From Streptomyces sp. NBC_01498 (lineage in GTDB: Bacteria; Actinomycetota; Actinomycetes; Streptomycetales; Streptomycetaceae), in assembly GCF_036327775.1 (NCBI RefSeq), contig NZ_CP109598.1, positions 5,158,001-5,222,000 on the forward strand: 64,000 nt of DNA, given 5' to 3'. Shown here piece by piece: positions 18,976 through 28,054 of the stretch. The translations under genes and the position numbers were made by a program. How positions within the stretch are numbered: position 1 is the first letter of the stretch; every line of letters begins with the position of its first letter. Under the pieces are notes generated by a model, which worked only from the letters and a program-made list of their open reading frames with translations, ran no database searches and was not told where the DNA came from.

Positions 18976-19865
18976 CAACGGCTAACACAATGAGGTGGAT
19001 CGGTCCTGGTGACCTTGTCCGCGTCAGGTGTTCACCGTTGTCTGGGCATGGGGGCCTCGCCGTGGATCGTGTCGGATGGCCTGTGGGAGCGGGTCGAGCC
19101 GCTGCTGCCGTACAGGGAACGGCGATTTCGGCACCCGGGCCGCAAGCCGCTGCCGGACCGGCAGGTACTGTGCGGCATCCTCTTCGTGCTGCACACCGGC
19201 ATCCAATGGGAATACCTACCGCAGGAGTTGGGCTTCGGCTCGGGCATGACCTGCTGGCGGCGGCTGCGGGACTGGAACGAGGCCGGCGTCTGGCAGCAGC
19301 TGCACGAAGTGCTGCTGGCCGAGCTCAACGCGGCGGCCCGTCTCGACTGGTCACGGGCGGTGGTCGACTCCAGCCACGTGCGGGCCATAAAAGGGGGAGC
19401 CAGACGGGACCGAGTCCGGTCGACCGTGGCCGAACCGGATCGAAACACCACCTGATCACCGACGGACACGGCACCCCGCTCGCCGTGATCCTCACCGGCG
19501 GCAACCGCAACGACGTCACCCAGCTCATACCGCTGATCGACGCCATCCCACCCATCAGGGGCCGGGTCGGGCACCCGCGACGCAAGCCGGACTCACTCTT
19601 CGCCGACCGCGGATACGACCACGACATCTACCGCGACCAGGTCCGACAACGCCGCATCGTGCCGGCCATCGCCCGCCGCGGCACCCTCCACGGCACCGGC
19701 CTGGGAACCTACCGCTGGGTCGTCGAACGCAGCTTCGCCTGGCTCCACGGCTTCAAACGCCTCCGCATCCGCTGGGAACGCCGAGCCGACATCCACGAAG
19801 CCTTCCTCAAACTCGCCTGCTGCCTCATCACCCACCGACAGATCAACTCATTGTGTTAGCCGTTG
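18976..19865 (+). mobile_element. IS5-family insertion sequence, copy 1
   Basis: 890-bp element with terminal inverted repeats reading CAACGGCTAACACAATGAG at the left end and the exact complement at the right. It is flanked on both sides by TTA, a likely 3-bp target duplication of the TNA type. An apparently identical copy lies inverted at 43,051-43,940. Confidence 0.93.
19048..19859 (+). CDS. IS5-family transposase (two frames joined by frameshift)
   Basis: The first frame (start at 19048, MGASPWIVSDGLWERVEPLL) carries the N-terminal domain and the first catalytic Asp (AVVDSSHVRA), and ends at 19455. The second frame carries the second Asp (SLFADRGYDHD) and Glu (TYRWVVERSFAWLHG) and ends RQINSLC. 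The switch falls at an AAAAGGGGG run near 19,389-19,397, a typical slippery site, so the active protein is probably made by programmed frameshifting. Both IS copies have the same arrangement, which argues against a random error. Confidence 0.9.
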
Positions 19866-20405
19866 TTAAGCGATCTGGTCAAGGGTCACGGACAGCGATG
19901 GCCGCGGGGGTGGGTCAAGGGCGAAGGGATTCGTCGGGCCGGACGAGTCCTCGGTGCGGACTCGGAGAAGTTCTCTGTTTACGCGCACGCCTACGTGCAG
20001 ACGATCCGCCCTCGAATCCGCTCCGGCTTCTCATCTGGGCTCATGCCGCCCACCGTACGAGCGTCCACCGTGGACTTCAGCCTCACGGGCCGAGAGCCGG
20101 AGAAGTCGAAGACGCTGTCGCCCTGTCCACCGAGTGGCCTTGTTTTCGCTTCCGGCAGCCCTGATGGGGCGCGGTGGCCGGAGTGGAAGTCCGCGTGGAC
20201 GTGTCCGAGGTGGACGGAGCCTTGCCGTGTGGAAGGCGATCATCGGTTCGCCAACCGGATGCCCGAGCGAGGGGCCGAAGGCCACGCCTACCTCCTTGTC
20301 GGGGTCAAGGCGCGGGCCCTGCACGGAATCGCGACGGACGACGTGGAAATAATGGGGAAGGCGGCGTCGGGGTGGGGGAGGGGCGCCCCCACCTGTGTCC
20401 CGAGG
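19866..20405. other. Gene-free stretch after IS copy 1
   Basis: About 540 bp between the IS right end and the stop of the alcohol dehydrogenase gene. Several frames are open but none has a start with a ribosome site, a family motif or consistent codon bias. I see no RNA gene or repeat. Confidence 0.5.
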
Positions 20406-21449
20406 TCATGGCTTGACGAGGACCTTGAGGCTCAGTCGGTCGGCCATGTCCTGGTATCCGGCGGGAACGCCGTCGAGGTTTGTGGTGGCGTCGAAGACCT
20501 TTCCGGGCTCGATGGTGCCGTCGAGGATGGCGGGCATCAGTTCCTCGATATAGGCGCGGACGGGGGCCAGTCCTCCGGCGAGGCGGATGTTGCGGATGAA
20601 GAGGCTGCCCATGCCGATCGGCGCCTCTTCGTACTGCGGGACGCCGATCCGGCTGATGACTCCGCCCGCGCGTACGACGCCGAGTGCCTGCTCGTAGGCG
20701 GGCAGGTGGCCGACGGCTTCGATGACCACGTGCGTACCCTGTCCGCCGGTGAGTTCGCGGACCGCTTCGATGCCTTCCGCACCGCGGGCCGCGACGACGT
20801 CGGTGGCGCCGAACTCGCGGCCCAGGTTGGTGCGGTCCTGGTGGCGTCCCATGAGGATGATCTGCTCGGCTCCCAGGAGCTTGGCCGAGAGCACCGCCAG
20901 CAGGCCGGCGGCACCGTCGCCGATCACGGTGACGCGGGTGCGCTTGTTGACGCCGCCCAGTACCGCCGCGCGGTGACCGGTGCCGTACACGTCCGAGAGG
21001 GTCAGCAGGGAGGGGATGAGGGCCGAGTCCGCGGCGACGGGGAGCTTGACGAGGGTGCCGTCGGCCAGGGTCACCCGGATGGCCTCGGCCTGAGCGCCCT
21101 CGTCCGGCTTGAAGTCCCAGAAGGTCGCCTCCGGGTGGACACAGGAGGTGTGCAGGCCCTCGCGGCAGAACTCGCAGGTGTTGTCGCAGAGCGCGAACGG
21201 GGAGACGACCAGATCGCCGCGCTTGAGCGTGGTGACCTCGGGGCCGGTGTCCTCGACGATGCCGATGAACTCGTGGCCCATCCGGACGGGCCCGTCCGCC
21301 GGGCTCATTGAGCCGAAGAGGTGCAGGTCACTGCCGCAGAGGGAGGACGCGGCGATGCGGACCAGGGCGTCGGTGGGGTGCTTGATGACGGGCTCGGCGA
21401 CATCCTCGACGCGGACATCGCCGGCGCCGTACAAGAGTGCTGCGCGCAT
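20406..21449 (-). CDS. Zinc-dependent alcohol dehydrogenase
   Basis: A 347-residue medium-chain dehydrogenase, NAD(P)-dependent. Catalytic zinc ligands are visible (Cys in SSLCGSDLHLFG, His-Glu in MGHEFIGIVED), as are the four structural-zinc cysteines (CDNTCEFCREGLHTSC) and a nucleotide site (VTVIGDGAAGLLAVLSAK). The ATG at 21449 has GGAGAG 6 bases upstream; the longer frame is not needed. It is the last gene of a leftward series (SnoaL-like, dioxygenase, cupin, this gene) and probably oxidises an alcohol or reduces an aldehyde of that pathway; the actual substrate is unknown. Confidence 0.9.
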   Translation of the reverse strand: MRAALLYGAGDVRVEDVAEPVIKHPTDALVRIAASSLCGSDLHLFGSMSPADGPVRMGHEFIGIVEDTGPEVTTLKRGDLVVSPFALCDNTCEFCREGLHTSCVHPEATFWDFKPDEGAQAEAIRVTLADGTLVKLPVAADSALIPSLLTLSDVYGTGHRAAVLGGVNKRTRVTVIGDGAAGLLAVLSAKLLGAEQIILMGRHQDRTNLGREFGATDVVAARGAEGIEAVRELTGGQGTHVVIEAVGHLPAYEQALGVVRAGGVISRIGVPQYEEAPIGMGSLFIRNIRLAGGLAPVRAYIEELMPAILDGTIEPGKVFDATTNLDGVPAGYQDMADRLSLKVLVKP

Positions 21450-21653
21450 GGGGTGCTCTCCAGTGGGGGTGGTGGCGTTTCGGGTCGTGGTGGTCAGCGG
21501 GCGATCAGTGGATGGTGTCTCGGTGCCACTTGTTGGCGGGCCGCCGGACGATTCGTCAGGTGGCCCGCCGCACGTCGGTTGTGTCTCCTGGCGGGGTCGC
21601 TCGTCGGCCGCGACGATCTTCATGCCAGACGACGGGAAACTGCCGCTGCGGAT

Positions 21654-22049
21654 CTACCCGGGGTACTCACCTTCGGTGAGGTGGCGACCCCAGGTGGTGT
21701 GATTGCCGGTTTCGTCGGCCGCCTGGTAGGCGATCTGTGCGTGGAAGCAGCCAGGGGTGGCACCGTGCCAGTGATTCTCACCCGGCTCGATGTAGACGCG
21801 GTCACCCGGCCGGATCTCCTCGACCGGGCCTCCCTCGCGCCGGACGAGGCCGACTCCCTCGGTAGCGAAAATCGTTTGGCCGAGAGGGTGGCTGTGCCAT
21901 GCCGTGTGGGCCCCGGGCGTGAAGTGGACAACTCCGCCCATGATCCGGGAGGGTGGCAGCGGCTTGCTGATCACGTCGATGTAGACGTCCCCGGTGAACC
22001 CTTCGGCGGGGCCGGCCATCGTTTCGAGTCCGTTCCTTACGACGTTCAT
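21654..22049 (-). CDS. Single-domain cupin protein
   Basis: A 131-residue cupin with the metal-binding first motif HTAWHSHPLGQTIF and second motif GENHWHGATP. It resembles the small manganese cupins that include hydroxynitrile lyases and 4-carboxymuconolactone-decarboxylase-associated proteins. The ATG is preceded by AGGAGG 6 bases upstream. It lies between the intradiol dioxygenase and the alcohol dehydrogenase, so a role in turnover of the same substrate is plausible, but the reaction is not determined. Confidence 0.85.
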   Translation of the reverse strand: MNVVRNGLETMAGPAEGFTGDVYIDVISKPLPPSRIMGGVVHFTPGAHTAWHSHPLGQTIFATEGVGLVRREGGPVEEIRPGDRVYIEPGENHWHGATPGCFHAQIAYQAADETGNHTTWGRHLTEGEYPG

Positions 22050-22343
22050 CTTCGTCCTCCTGTGTTGGTGTTTGTTCTTGAAGCGGCGCGGACTGTTGTC
22101 CTTGAAGCGAGCGCGGACCGGCGTCCGCAACACTTCACGCTCCTGGTCGGCCGGGGGTGAAGCGACACGACGGTGAAAGAGCGACGGACCGTGGATGTCC
22201 GGGAGTACCGGGGGCAGGCTCCACCCGTGGCGCCCGCTCCGTGTCGCCGGGCCGGGCCGTCTGCCCGTACGCGACGGCACACGAGTACTCGTCGGTGTGT
22301 GCAGCGGTTCCGGCCTCTGGCTCCCACTTCTTGTGGCGCTTCG

Positions 22344-23150
22344 TCAGGTCGTGGGGCGCAGGTGGAAGGTGTACTCGGACGAGTTGAACGGGGTGCTCAG
22401 CGAGTACAGCGCTGCCACGCCCTTGTCCTCGTTCTCGGTCACGTCGATCTTCAGGTTTTCCTTCACGGCCCCCGACACGTCGCCGTCGCCCTCGAGCCAG
22501 TCCCCGCCACGGAAGTAGAGCTGAGTCGTCACCAGGTCGTGGCCCTCGGCCGAGACCTTGAGGTGGAAGTGTGCGGGCCTCCACGCGTGGCGGCCGATCA
22601 TGGTGAGGAAGCGCCCGGTGGGGCCGCTCGTGGGTATCTGGTAGGGCTGGGGCCTGATCGTCCTGATCTGGAAGCGGCCCTCCTCGTCCGCGATCATCTT
22701 GCATCGGAGATTTAGCGGTGGAGCGTCGCCGACGAAGCTGGAGTAGGTGCCGTCGTTGCCGGCGTGCCACATGTCGATGAGAGCGCCGGGAAGGGGCTTG
22801 CCGTCAAGGTCCAGGACGTGGCCGCTGAGCACCATCGCGTCACCCGGCTCGTCGTCGCGCATGGGTATGACGTACGGCTTCTCCGTCAGCATGGGCGCGT
22901 TTTCGACGTAGTACGGGCCCTCGACCGTTCCCTGCGAGCCGGGGAGGCCGTCGTACGTGGCCTGCTCGACGGTCGCCTCGAAGTGGTTGTCGATGAACAT
23001 CGGCACTTCGCGGGCGTCGACGAGATCGCGAATCCACAGGACTGCGGCCGAGTACTCGTCGTATGTGACCTTTTTCTTGAGCAGGACGCCGCGTATCGCC
23101 TGGAGAAGCTCAGCCGATACCTCGGCAACCCGGTCGTTGTATTCAGTCAT
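22344..23150 (-). CDS. Intradiol (catechol 1,2-type) dioxygenase
   Basis: A 268-residue non-haem Fe(III) dioxygenase that cleaves a catechol or hydroxyquinol ring between the two hydroxyls. The N-terminal helical dimer domain is followed by the beta core. Iron ligands are all present: Tyr in NDGTYSSF (Y136), Tyr in PQPYQIP (Y170), and both His of RPAHFHLKV (H194, H196). The ATG at 23150 is favoured by a purine-rich leader (AAGGAGATGAAGG). The neighbours lack muconate cycloisomerase and ketoadipate genes, so the downstream route is not encoded here. Catechol versus hydroxyquinol preference cannot be read from sequence. Confidence 0.92.
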   Translation of the reverse strand: MTEYNDRVAEVSAELLQAIRGVLLKKKVTYDEYSAAVLWIRDLVDAREVPMFIDNHFEATVEQATYDGLPGSQGTVEGPYYVENAPMLTEKPYVIPMRDDEPGDAMVLSGHVLDLDGKPLPGALIDMWHAGNDGTYSSFVGDAPPLNLRCKMIADEEGRFQIRTIRPQPYQIPTSGPTGRFLTMIGRHAWRPAHFHLKVSAEGHDLVTTQLYFRGGDWLEGDGDVSGAVKENLKIDVTENEDKGVAALYSLSTPFNSSEYTFHLRPTT

Positions 23151-23394
23151 TCTTCTACCTTCATCTCCTTCTTGAACTTGCTCGCCGGCTTTGGTGATCC
23201 GGGTGACTTCCGCGTCCACAACGGTCGGCTCCGTACGGGGTGCGTGTCCGCGTCAGCGACGGTGCAACTGGTGGAACGGGTCAGTCCGCTCCCGGGACGG
23301 GGCCGGGGAAGGCACTTTGCGCCGTCCGTCGCCGACCGGATCGCCGTTGGCCGGTGCCGGCGCCACCATCGCGGCTTCCCGGCAGCCGGATCGG

Positions 23395-23772
23395 TTACCG
23401 CGGCAGGGGTGGCGCGAACCCTGCCGCGCGCATGGTCGCCGTGTCGTGCACCTGGCGAATGAAGGTGATCCTGCCCTCGGCGACCTTGAACTGCTCGGCG
23501 ATCCGAAGGGTCCCGATCGGGTCGAGCACCAGGTCGTAGACCATCAGCGCATCGCCCGGGCCGGTGCATGCGGACAGGAGCCGGACGCTCGACACGTTTT
23601 CGCCGAAGCTGCGGATCGCCTCCACGAACTCCCGCTTGTCGGCGTACGCGTTGACGGGAAGGTCCGTCTCAAGGTTCTCCGCGAGCAGTCGCGATGCCGC
23701 AGCGAAGTCCTTGGTCGTGGTCCACGCCTCGTGATAGCGGCGCACCAGGTCCCACGTCTGTTCGTCAGTCAT
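23395..23772 (-). CDS. SnoaL/NTF2-like protein
   Basis: A 125-residue protein of the NTF2-like fold (MTDEQTWDLVRRYHEAWTTT through VHDTATMRAAGFAP). Members are cyclases, isomerases or binding proteins; no catalytic signature identifies which. The ATG at 23772 follows GAGG at 6 bases; an ATG four codons upstream is the alternative. It is the first gene after the palindromic operator and probably heads the leftward operon with the dioxygenase. Confidence 0.8.
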   Translation of the reverse strand: MTDEQTWDLVRRYHEAWTTTKDFAAASRLLAENLETDLPVNAYADKREFVEAIRSFGENVSSVRLLSACTGPGDALMVYDLVLDPIGTLRIAEQFKVAEGRITFIRQVHDTATMRAAGFAPPLPR

Positions 23773-23826
23773 TTCGTTCCTCATGCCCTCGCAGGGGCTG
23801 ATCCCCTGGACCGCACGATCAACGTA

Positions 23827-23873
23827 CATACCAATCGTTCAGTATGTCAATGTCGTACTGAACGATTGGTATG
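23827..23873. promoter_or_regulatory. Palindromic TetR-type operator between divergent genes
   Basis: Two perfectly complementary 18-bp arms (CATACCAATCGTTCAGTA and its complement) separated by 11 bp, located between the SnoaL-like gene and the GMC oxidoreductase. The half-site ACCRATCGTTCAGTA recurs at 26,188-26,231 and 26,820-26,859 around the TetR gene, so this is probably its main target. Confidence 0.8.
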
Positions 23874-24057
23874 CCGCCTTCTCGCCTCCCCGCCGGCCGC
23901 GCGGAGTCATCGCCGTGGCTGCTTATCCACTAGCTGTCACGAAGTCGCATATATCGTGATGAATTGGATCAATAGGGTTAAGGTTAAAGGGTTGTTCGAT
24001 CTGTAAGTGACGGAACTTCGAGGCCAATGTCAGCAAGTCGTCGAGGGGAGCGTGCTC

Positions 24058-25563
24058 ATGGCTGAGGCTGTGGAGGATTTCGATTTCGTGGTGGTGGGGG
24101 CCGGGACGGCGGGTTCGGTTTTGGCGGGGCGTTTGTCGCAGGATCCGGCTGTGCGGGTGCTGCTGATTGAGGCGGGGCAGGCCGAGGGGCCTGCGGCGAT
24201 GTCTGTTCCGGGTGCCTGGCTGAGCCTGTGGGGCAGCGAGGTGGACTGGGGGTTCCGGACCGTCGCACAGGCGGGGCTGGACAACAGGGAGGTTGTCTAT
24301 CCGCGTGGCAAGGTGCTGGGAGGTTCCAGCGCGATCAACGCGATGATGCACGTACGCGGCCATCCCGCGGCCCTCGACGCGTGGGGGGTGCCCGGCTGGG
24401 GATCCGCCGATCTGCTGCCGTACTACCGGCGCAGTGAACGCACCCGGGGACTCGACCCCGCCTACCGGGGGACCTCGGGGCCCGTGCGTCCCGGGCCGGT
24501 GGACGTTCCCCATCCCGCGTCCCGGGCGGCCTTCGACGCGTTCCGGGACCTGGGCTTCCCCGTGTCGCACGACATCAACGGTGCGGACCCCGAGGGCATC
24601 ACCTGGACGGAGCTCACGGCGCCCGGCGGGGTCCGGCAGTCCGCCGCCGATGCCTACCTGACACCCGCCGCCGGCCGCCCCAACCTGACCGTGGCCACCG
24701 GCGCCCCGGTGGTCGGGCTGACCTTCTCCGGCGACCGCTGCACAGGCGTCCGCCACATCAGGGGCGGGGTCGTGTCCGAGGCGAGGGCCACCCGCGAGGT
24801 GGTGCTGAGCGCCGGAGCCGTCGGCTCGCCGCACCTCCTGCAACTGTCCGGGGTGGGACCAGCGGACCTGCTCCGCGAGCACGGCATCGAGGTCGTGCGG
24901 GATCTGCCCGGAGTCGGCGCCGATCTGTCCGACCACCCGGTGGGAGTGGTCACCTACGCGGCGGACATGACCCCCGGCGACAGCAACCACATCGACGTCT
25001 TCGCCGCCGTCCGCAGCAGCGAGAACATACCCCGGCCCGACCTGCACCTCCTGTTCATCGACGTGCCGCTCGCACCGCCCGGCCTGGACAGCGGCTACAC
25101 CATGGGCGTCGGCCTGCTGTCGCCGTACAGCCGTGGATCCGTCACGCTACTGTCGGCAGACCCGGATGCCGCGCCCGCCATCGATCCCGGCTTCCTCACG
25201 GACCAACGGGACGCCGACCGGATGATCGCCGGTCTGCGCCTGGCGCGCCGGGCAGGCGGTGCGAAGGCCCTCCAGTCCTGGCGCGACCACGAGGTGCTCC
25301 CCGGTCCGGCGCTGGAAAGCGACGAGGAGCTGCATGCTTTCCTGCGCGAGGCGGTCATCTCGTACTGTCACACCGGGGGCACGTGCCGGATGGGCACCGA
25401 CGCCGGCGCGGTGACCGACGAGTACCTGCGCGTCAAGGGGATCGAGGGCCTGCGGGTCGTCGATGCCTCGGTCATGCCGACACTGCCCGAAGCGAACCCC
25501 AACGCGACCGTCCTCGCGATAGCCGAGAAGGCCGCAGATCTGATGACCACACCCGCCTCGTAA
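24058..25563 (+). CDS. GMC-family FAD oxidoreductase (choline-dehydrogenase-like)
   Basis: A 501-residue glucose-methanol-choline oxidoreductase. The N-terminal FAD motif (FVVVGAGTAGSVLAGRL), the GMC signature region (GKVLGGSSAINAMMHVRG) and the C-terminal active-site segments (YCHTGGTCRMGTD with its His, and PEANPNATVLAIAEKAA with its Asn) are present. It oxidises an alcohol to an aldehyde; substrate unknown. The ATG at 24058 has GAGGGGAG 7 bases upstream; the frame is open from a GTG at 24007. It is transcribed away from the dioxygenase operon across the shared palindrome, so the two are probably co-regulated. Confidence 0.9.
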   Translation: MAEAVEDFDFVVVGAGTAGSVLAGRLSQDPAVRVLLIEAGQAEGPAAMSVPGAWLSLWGSEVDWGFRTVAQAGLDNREVVYPRGKVLGGSSAINAMMHVRGHPAALDAWGVPGWGSADLLPYYRRSERTRGLDPAYRGTSGPVRPGPVDVPHPASRAAFDAFRDLGFPVSHDINGADPEGITWTELTAPGGVRQSAADAYLTPAAGRPNLTVATGAPVVGLTFSGDRCTGVRHIRGGVVSEARATREVVLSAGAVGSPHLLQLSGVGPADLLREHGIEVVRDLPGVGADLSDHPVGVVTYAADMTPGDSNHIDVFAAVRSSENIPRPDLHLLFIDVPLAPPGLDSGYTMGVGLLSPYSRGSVTLLSADPDAAPAIDPGFLTDQRDADRMIAGLRLARRAGGAKALQSWRDHEVLPGPALESDEELHAFLREAVISYCHTGGTCRMGTDAGAVTDEYLRVKGIEGLRVVDASVMPTLPEANPNATVLAIAEKAADLMTTPAS

Positions 25564-25681
25564 CCCCGACCCTTGGGCGCCGGGCCGTGGGGGCGGGCAC
25601 GGACGAATCCCAAGGGCTTGCCCACCGGCTGAGCCCGCGCCGAGATCCCGGGCCGCCCGAGCCCCGGCGTGACGGAGTCAC

Positions 25682-26071
25682 TCAGACGAGGGTGATCCGG
25701 ATGCCGACGGTTCCTTCGCTCCCGCGCCGCAGTCGGCTGCCGAGCAGGGTGAGTCGGCCGGTCGCGCCGTACTTGCGTCGTACGAGACCGCGATAGTGCT
25801 TGGTCTGCGTGGCATCGAGGAGCACGGCCCGGCCCGGGACCTGCTCGCCCGTGGGAGTGCCGCGTATGTCGCACTCGCCGACCAGGACGTCGGACCGGTT
25901 GCGGATCCGCTTGGCCTTGCCGGAGTCGGCGACCGTCCAGATGCCGAGGGCGTCGCCGTCGCGGACCACCCACACGGGGGTCGGCACTTGCCTGCCGTCC
26001 CGACGGAAGGTGGTGACCAGCAGATACTTGCCCGACGCGAGCCGTTCGAGGGCTGCTCGATCAATGGTCAT
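25682..26071 (-). CDS. PPOX-class (F420-type) oxidoreductase
   Basis: A 129-residue protein of the pyridoxamine-oxidase-like split-barrel fold (LASGKYLLVTTFRRDGRQVP, VWVVRDGDALGIWT, KAKRIRNRSDVLVGECD), typical of actinobacterial F420- or flavin-binding proteins. The start at 26071 is tentative; an ATG six codons upstream is also in frame and neither has a clear ribosome site. It lies after the TetR gene, with two operator half-sites in its upstream region. Cofactor and substrate are not determined. Confidence 0.8.
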   Translation of the reverse strand: MTIDRAALERLASGKYLLVTTFRRDGRQVPTPVWVVRDGDALGIWTVADSGKAKRIRNRSDVLVGECDIRGTPTGEQVPGRAVLLDATQTKHYRGLVRRKYGATGRLTLLGSRLRRGSEGTVGIRITLV

Positions 26072-26187
26072 GACGCCGGGCCCCGCCATGGGAGGGGCGT
26101 GCCGGGGGCAATTCTCAGGGTGTGTTCGGGAGTCGTTCTGTTCACCGTGGTCCTAGGGGTGTCCGGCAAACCGGGTGCGGTGGATGA

Positions 26188-26231
26188 ATACCGATCGTTC
26201 AGCACATCGCAAACATACCAGTCGTTCAGTA
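26188..26231. promoter_or_regulatory. Two TetR-type operator half-sites
   Basis: ATACCGATCGTTCAG (26,188-26,202) and ATACCAGTCGTTCAGTA (26,215-26,231), in the same orientation 27 bp apart, upstream of the PPOX gene. They match the arms of the palindrome at 23,827. Confidence 0.65.
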
Positions 26232-26249
26232 GGTTCGCCACGTAATGCC

Positions 26250-26807
26250 TCAGGGTTCGCCGCCCGCGCCGAGGGTTGCCATGGCGGCTTCCAGCAGGTC
26301 CAGCCGTGTCTGGTCGGTCAGCTTGCCGTGGCCCGCCACGAGCGCGGCCATGGTGCCTTCCTTGACAGCGGCGACGGCCATGCGGGCGCGGATGAGGTGG
26401 ATGGGTGAGGGGTGCGGCCCGGCGACGGCCATGATGATCAGTTCTGTTTTCCCGGCGAAGTCGTGTCGCTGGGAGTGCTCCTGCAGGACGGAGACGTCCC
26501 CGGACTGCAGTGCCATGTAGGCGGCCGGGTGCTGGGCCTGCAGGTCGATCAGCGCGCCGAGCAGTTCCCGTGGCGGCCGGCCGGCCGCGTCATCCGCGAT
26601 GACCGCGATCTCCGCGGCCGGCTCCGCGACCAGGGCGGAGAGGATCGCCTCCTTGGACTTGAAGTGGTAGTAAAGCGCGCCCTTGGTAACGCTCAGGGCC
26701 TCGGCCAGGTCGGCGATCGAGGTCACGGTGTAGCCCTTGGTCCCGAACAGCTTCCGCGCTGCATCGAGGATGTCCGCCCGCATGTCGCGACGCTGGTGAG
26801 GAGTCAT
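26250..26807 (-). CDS. TetR-family transcriptional regulator
   Basis: A 185-residue repressor. The N-terminal helix-turn-helix is clear (ILDAARKLFGTKGYTVTSIA, then EALSVTKGALYYHFKSKEAI), and the rest is a variable ligand-binding helical domain. It probably responds to the aromatic or alcohol substrate of the surrounding cluster. The same operator motif is found upstream of its own gene, of the PPOX gene and in the dioxygenase/GMC divergent promoter, so autoregulation and control of the cluster are inferred. Confidence 0.92.
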   Translation of the reverse strand: MTPHQRRDMRADILDAARKLFGTKGYTVTSIADLAEALSVTKGALYYHFKSKEAILSALVAEPAAEIAVIADDAAGRPPRELLGALIDLQAQHPAAYMALQSGDVSVLQEHSQRHDFAGKTELIIMAVAGPHPSPIHLIRARMAVAAVKEGTMAALVAGHGKLTDQTRLDLLEAAMATLGAGGEP

Positions 26808-26819
26808 GGAGACCAGCGT

Positions 26820-26859
26820 ACTAAGCGTTCAGTACGGCGTTCACATACCGAACGATTGT
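26820..26859. promoter_or_regulatory. Putative TetR auto-operator
   Basis: ACTAAGCGTTCAGTA (26,820-26,834) and, inverted, ATACCGAACGATTGT (26,845-26,859) lie directly upstream of the TetR start codon. They are imperfect versions of the arms at 23,827-23,873. Confidence 0.6.
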
Positions 26860-27139
26860 GCGCTTACTGTCACTGGGCGACGGCCGGAGATCTGGGCGCC
26901 CCGCGTGGCCGGCGCCCATCAGGGGCGTCGCACGGGCGGGGCGGAAACACGGTACCCCGTTGTCAGGCGGCGTCGCGGCGCCGGTCGGTTGACCCTCCGG
27001 GCCGTACGACGACGTTTTTGCCGCTCGTGGTGAGGGAGCGGCGGGCCATGAGGGCGCTCCACGTAGCCGGGCATTGCTGCGCGGGACCCGAAGGGCGTGA
27101 CTTGTGCGTCCATCGGGAGGAGAGCGACACACACGGCGG

Positions 27140-28054
27140 TCATTCCTTGGTCGCGCCGGCGAGCATGCCGGACACCAGGGTGCGCTGGGAGACGAGGAAG
27201 AGGGCGAGCACGGGCAGGATCGCGAGGACGATGGCCAGGGCCAGTTCCGGGATGGTGATGTTCAGTCCGGCGCCGGCGACCGGGTTGAACGACGGTGTGG
27301 AGGTGAGCAGTTGGTTCAGGCCGACCTGGATCGGGAACTGATCGCTGTTGGGCAGCACGAGATAGGGCAGGAAGAAGTTGTTCCAGTTGCCGACGAAGCT
27401 GAAGAAGGCGACCAGCCCGACGACAGGCTTGGCGAGGGGGAGCGCGATGCGGGTGAACAGCTGCCATTCCGTGCACCCGTCGATCCGTGCGGCGGCCAGG
27501 AGATCTCTGGGCAGGCTGCTGCCGAAATAGATGTAGACCAGGTACACGCCGAACGGGTAGAACGAGAAAGGCAGGATGACCGACCAGACCGTCCCGATCA
27601 GGTGGAAGCGGTTGAGCTCCAGGAAGACGGGAAGCACCAGAGTCGCCTGCGGCATGATCATGGTGACCAGGGTGATCACCAGGAGCGGTTTGCGGCCCCG
27701 GAAGTCGGTCAGGGCCAGCGCGTAGCCCGCGGGGACGCTGACGAGCATGGTGAGGGCGAGCGAACCGCCCGAGTAGATCGCGGAGTTGCGGAGCCAGGTG
27801 AGCATGGCGCCGTCCTGGAAGGCGAACAGGTGTTTCCACGCCGTGCAGATCTGGTCGAACGAGCCGAAGGAGAGCGGGTTGTCCCGCACCACTTCGCCGG
27901 CGGTCTTGGTGGGTGCGAGGAGCAGCCAGACGACCGGCAGGACGAAGAACACCAGCAGCCCTGCCAGCAGCAGGCCCACCACGAGGAGGGACAGGGCGCG
28001 GCCGGGACGGACGAGACGGCCGGCGGTCGGTGAGGCGGGAGTGGGTAGCGTCAT
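27140..28054 (-). CDS. Carbohydrate ABC importer permease (MalG type)
   Basis: A 304-residue six-helix membrane protein with the cytoplasmic EAA loop (DLLAAARIDGCTEWQLFTRI). It pairs with the permease encoded upstream, whose stop overlaps this start (ATGA). It ends with the conserved MalG-like C-terminus (QRTLVSGMLAGATKE). No ATPase gene is present; in Streptomyces many such importers share the MsiK ATPase encoded elsewhere. Confidence 0.93.
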   Translation of the reverse strand: MTLPTPASPTAGRLVRPGRALSLLVVGLLLAGLLVFFVLPVVWLLLAPTKTAGEVVRDNPLSFGSFDQICTAWKHLFAFQDGAMLTWLRNSAIYSGGSLALTMLVSVPAGYALALTDFRGRKPLLVITLVTMIMPQATLVLPVFLELNRFHLIGTVWSVILPFSFYPFGVYLVYIYFGSSLPRDLLAAARIDGCTEWQLFTRIALPLAKPVVGLVAFFSFVGNWNNFFLPYLVLPNSDQFPIQVGLNQLLTSTPSFNPVAGAGLNITIPELALAIVLAILPVLALFLVSQRTLVSGMLAGATKE

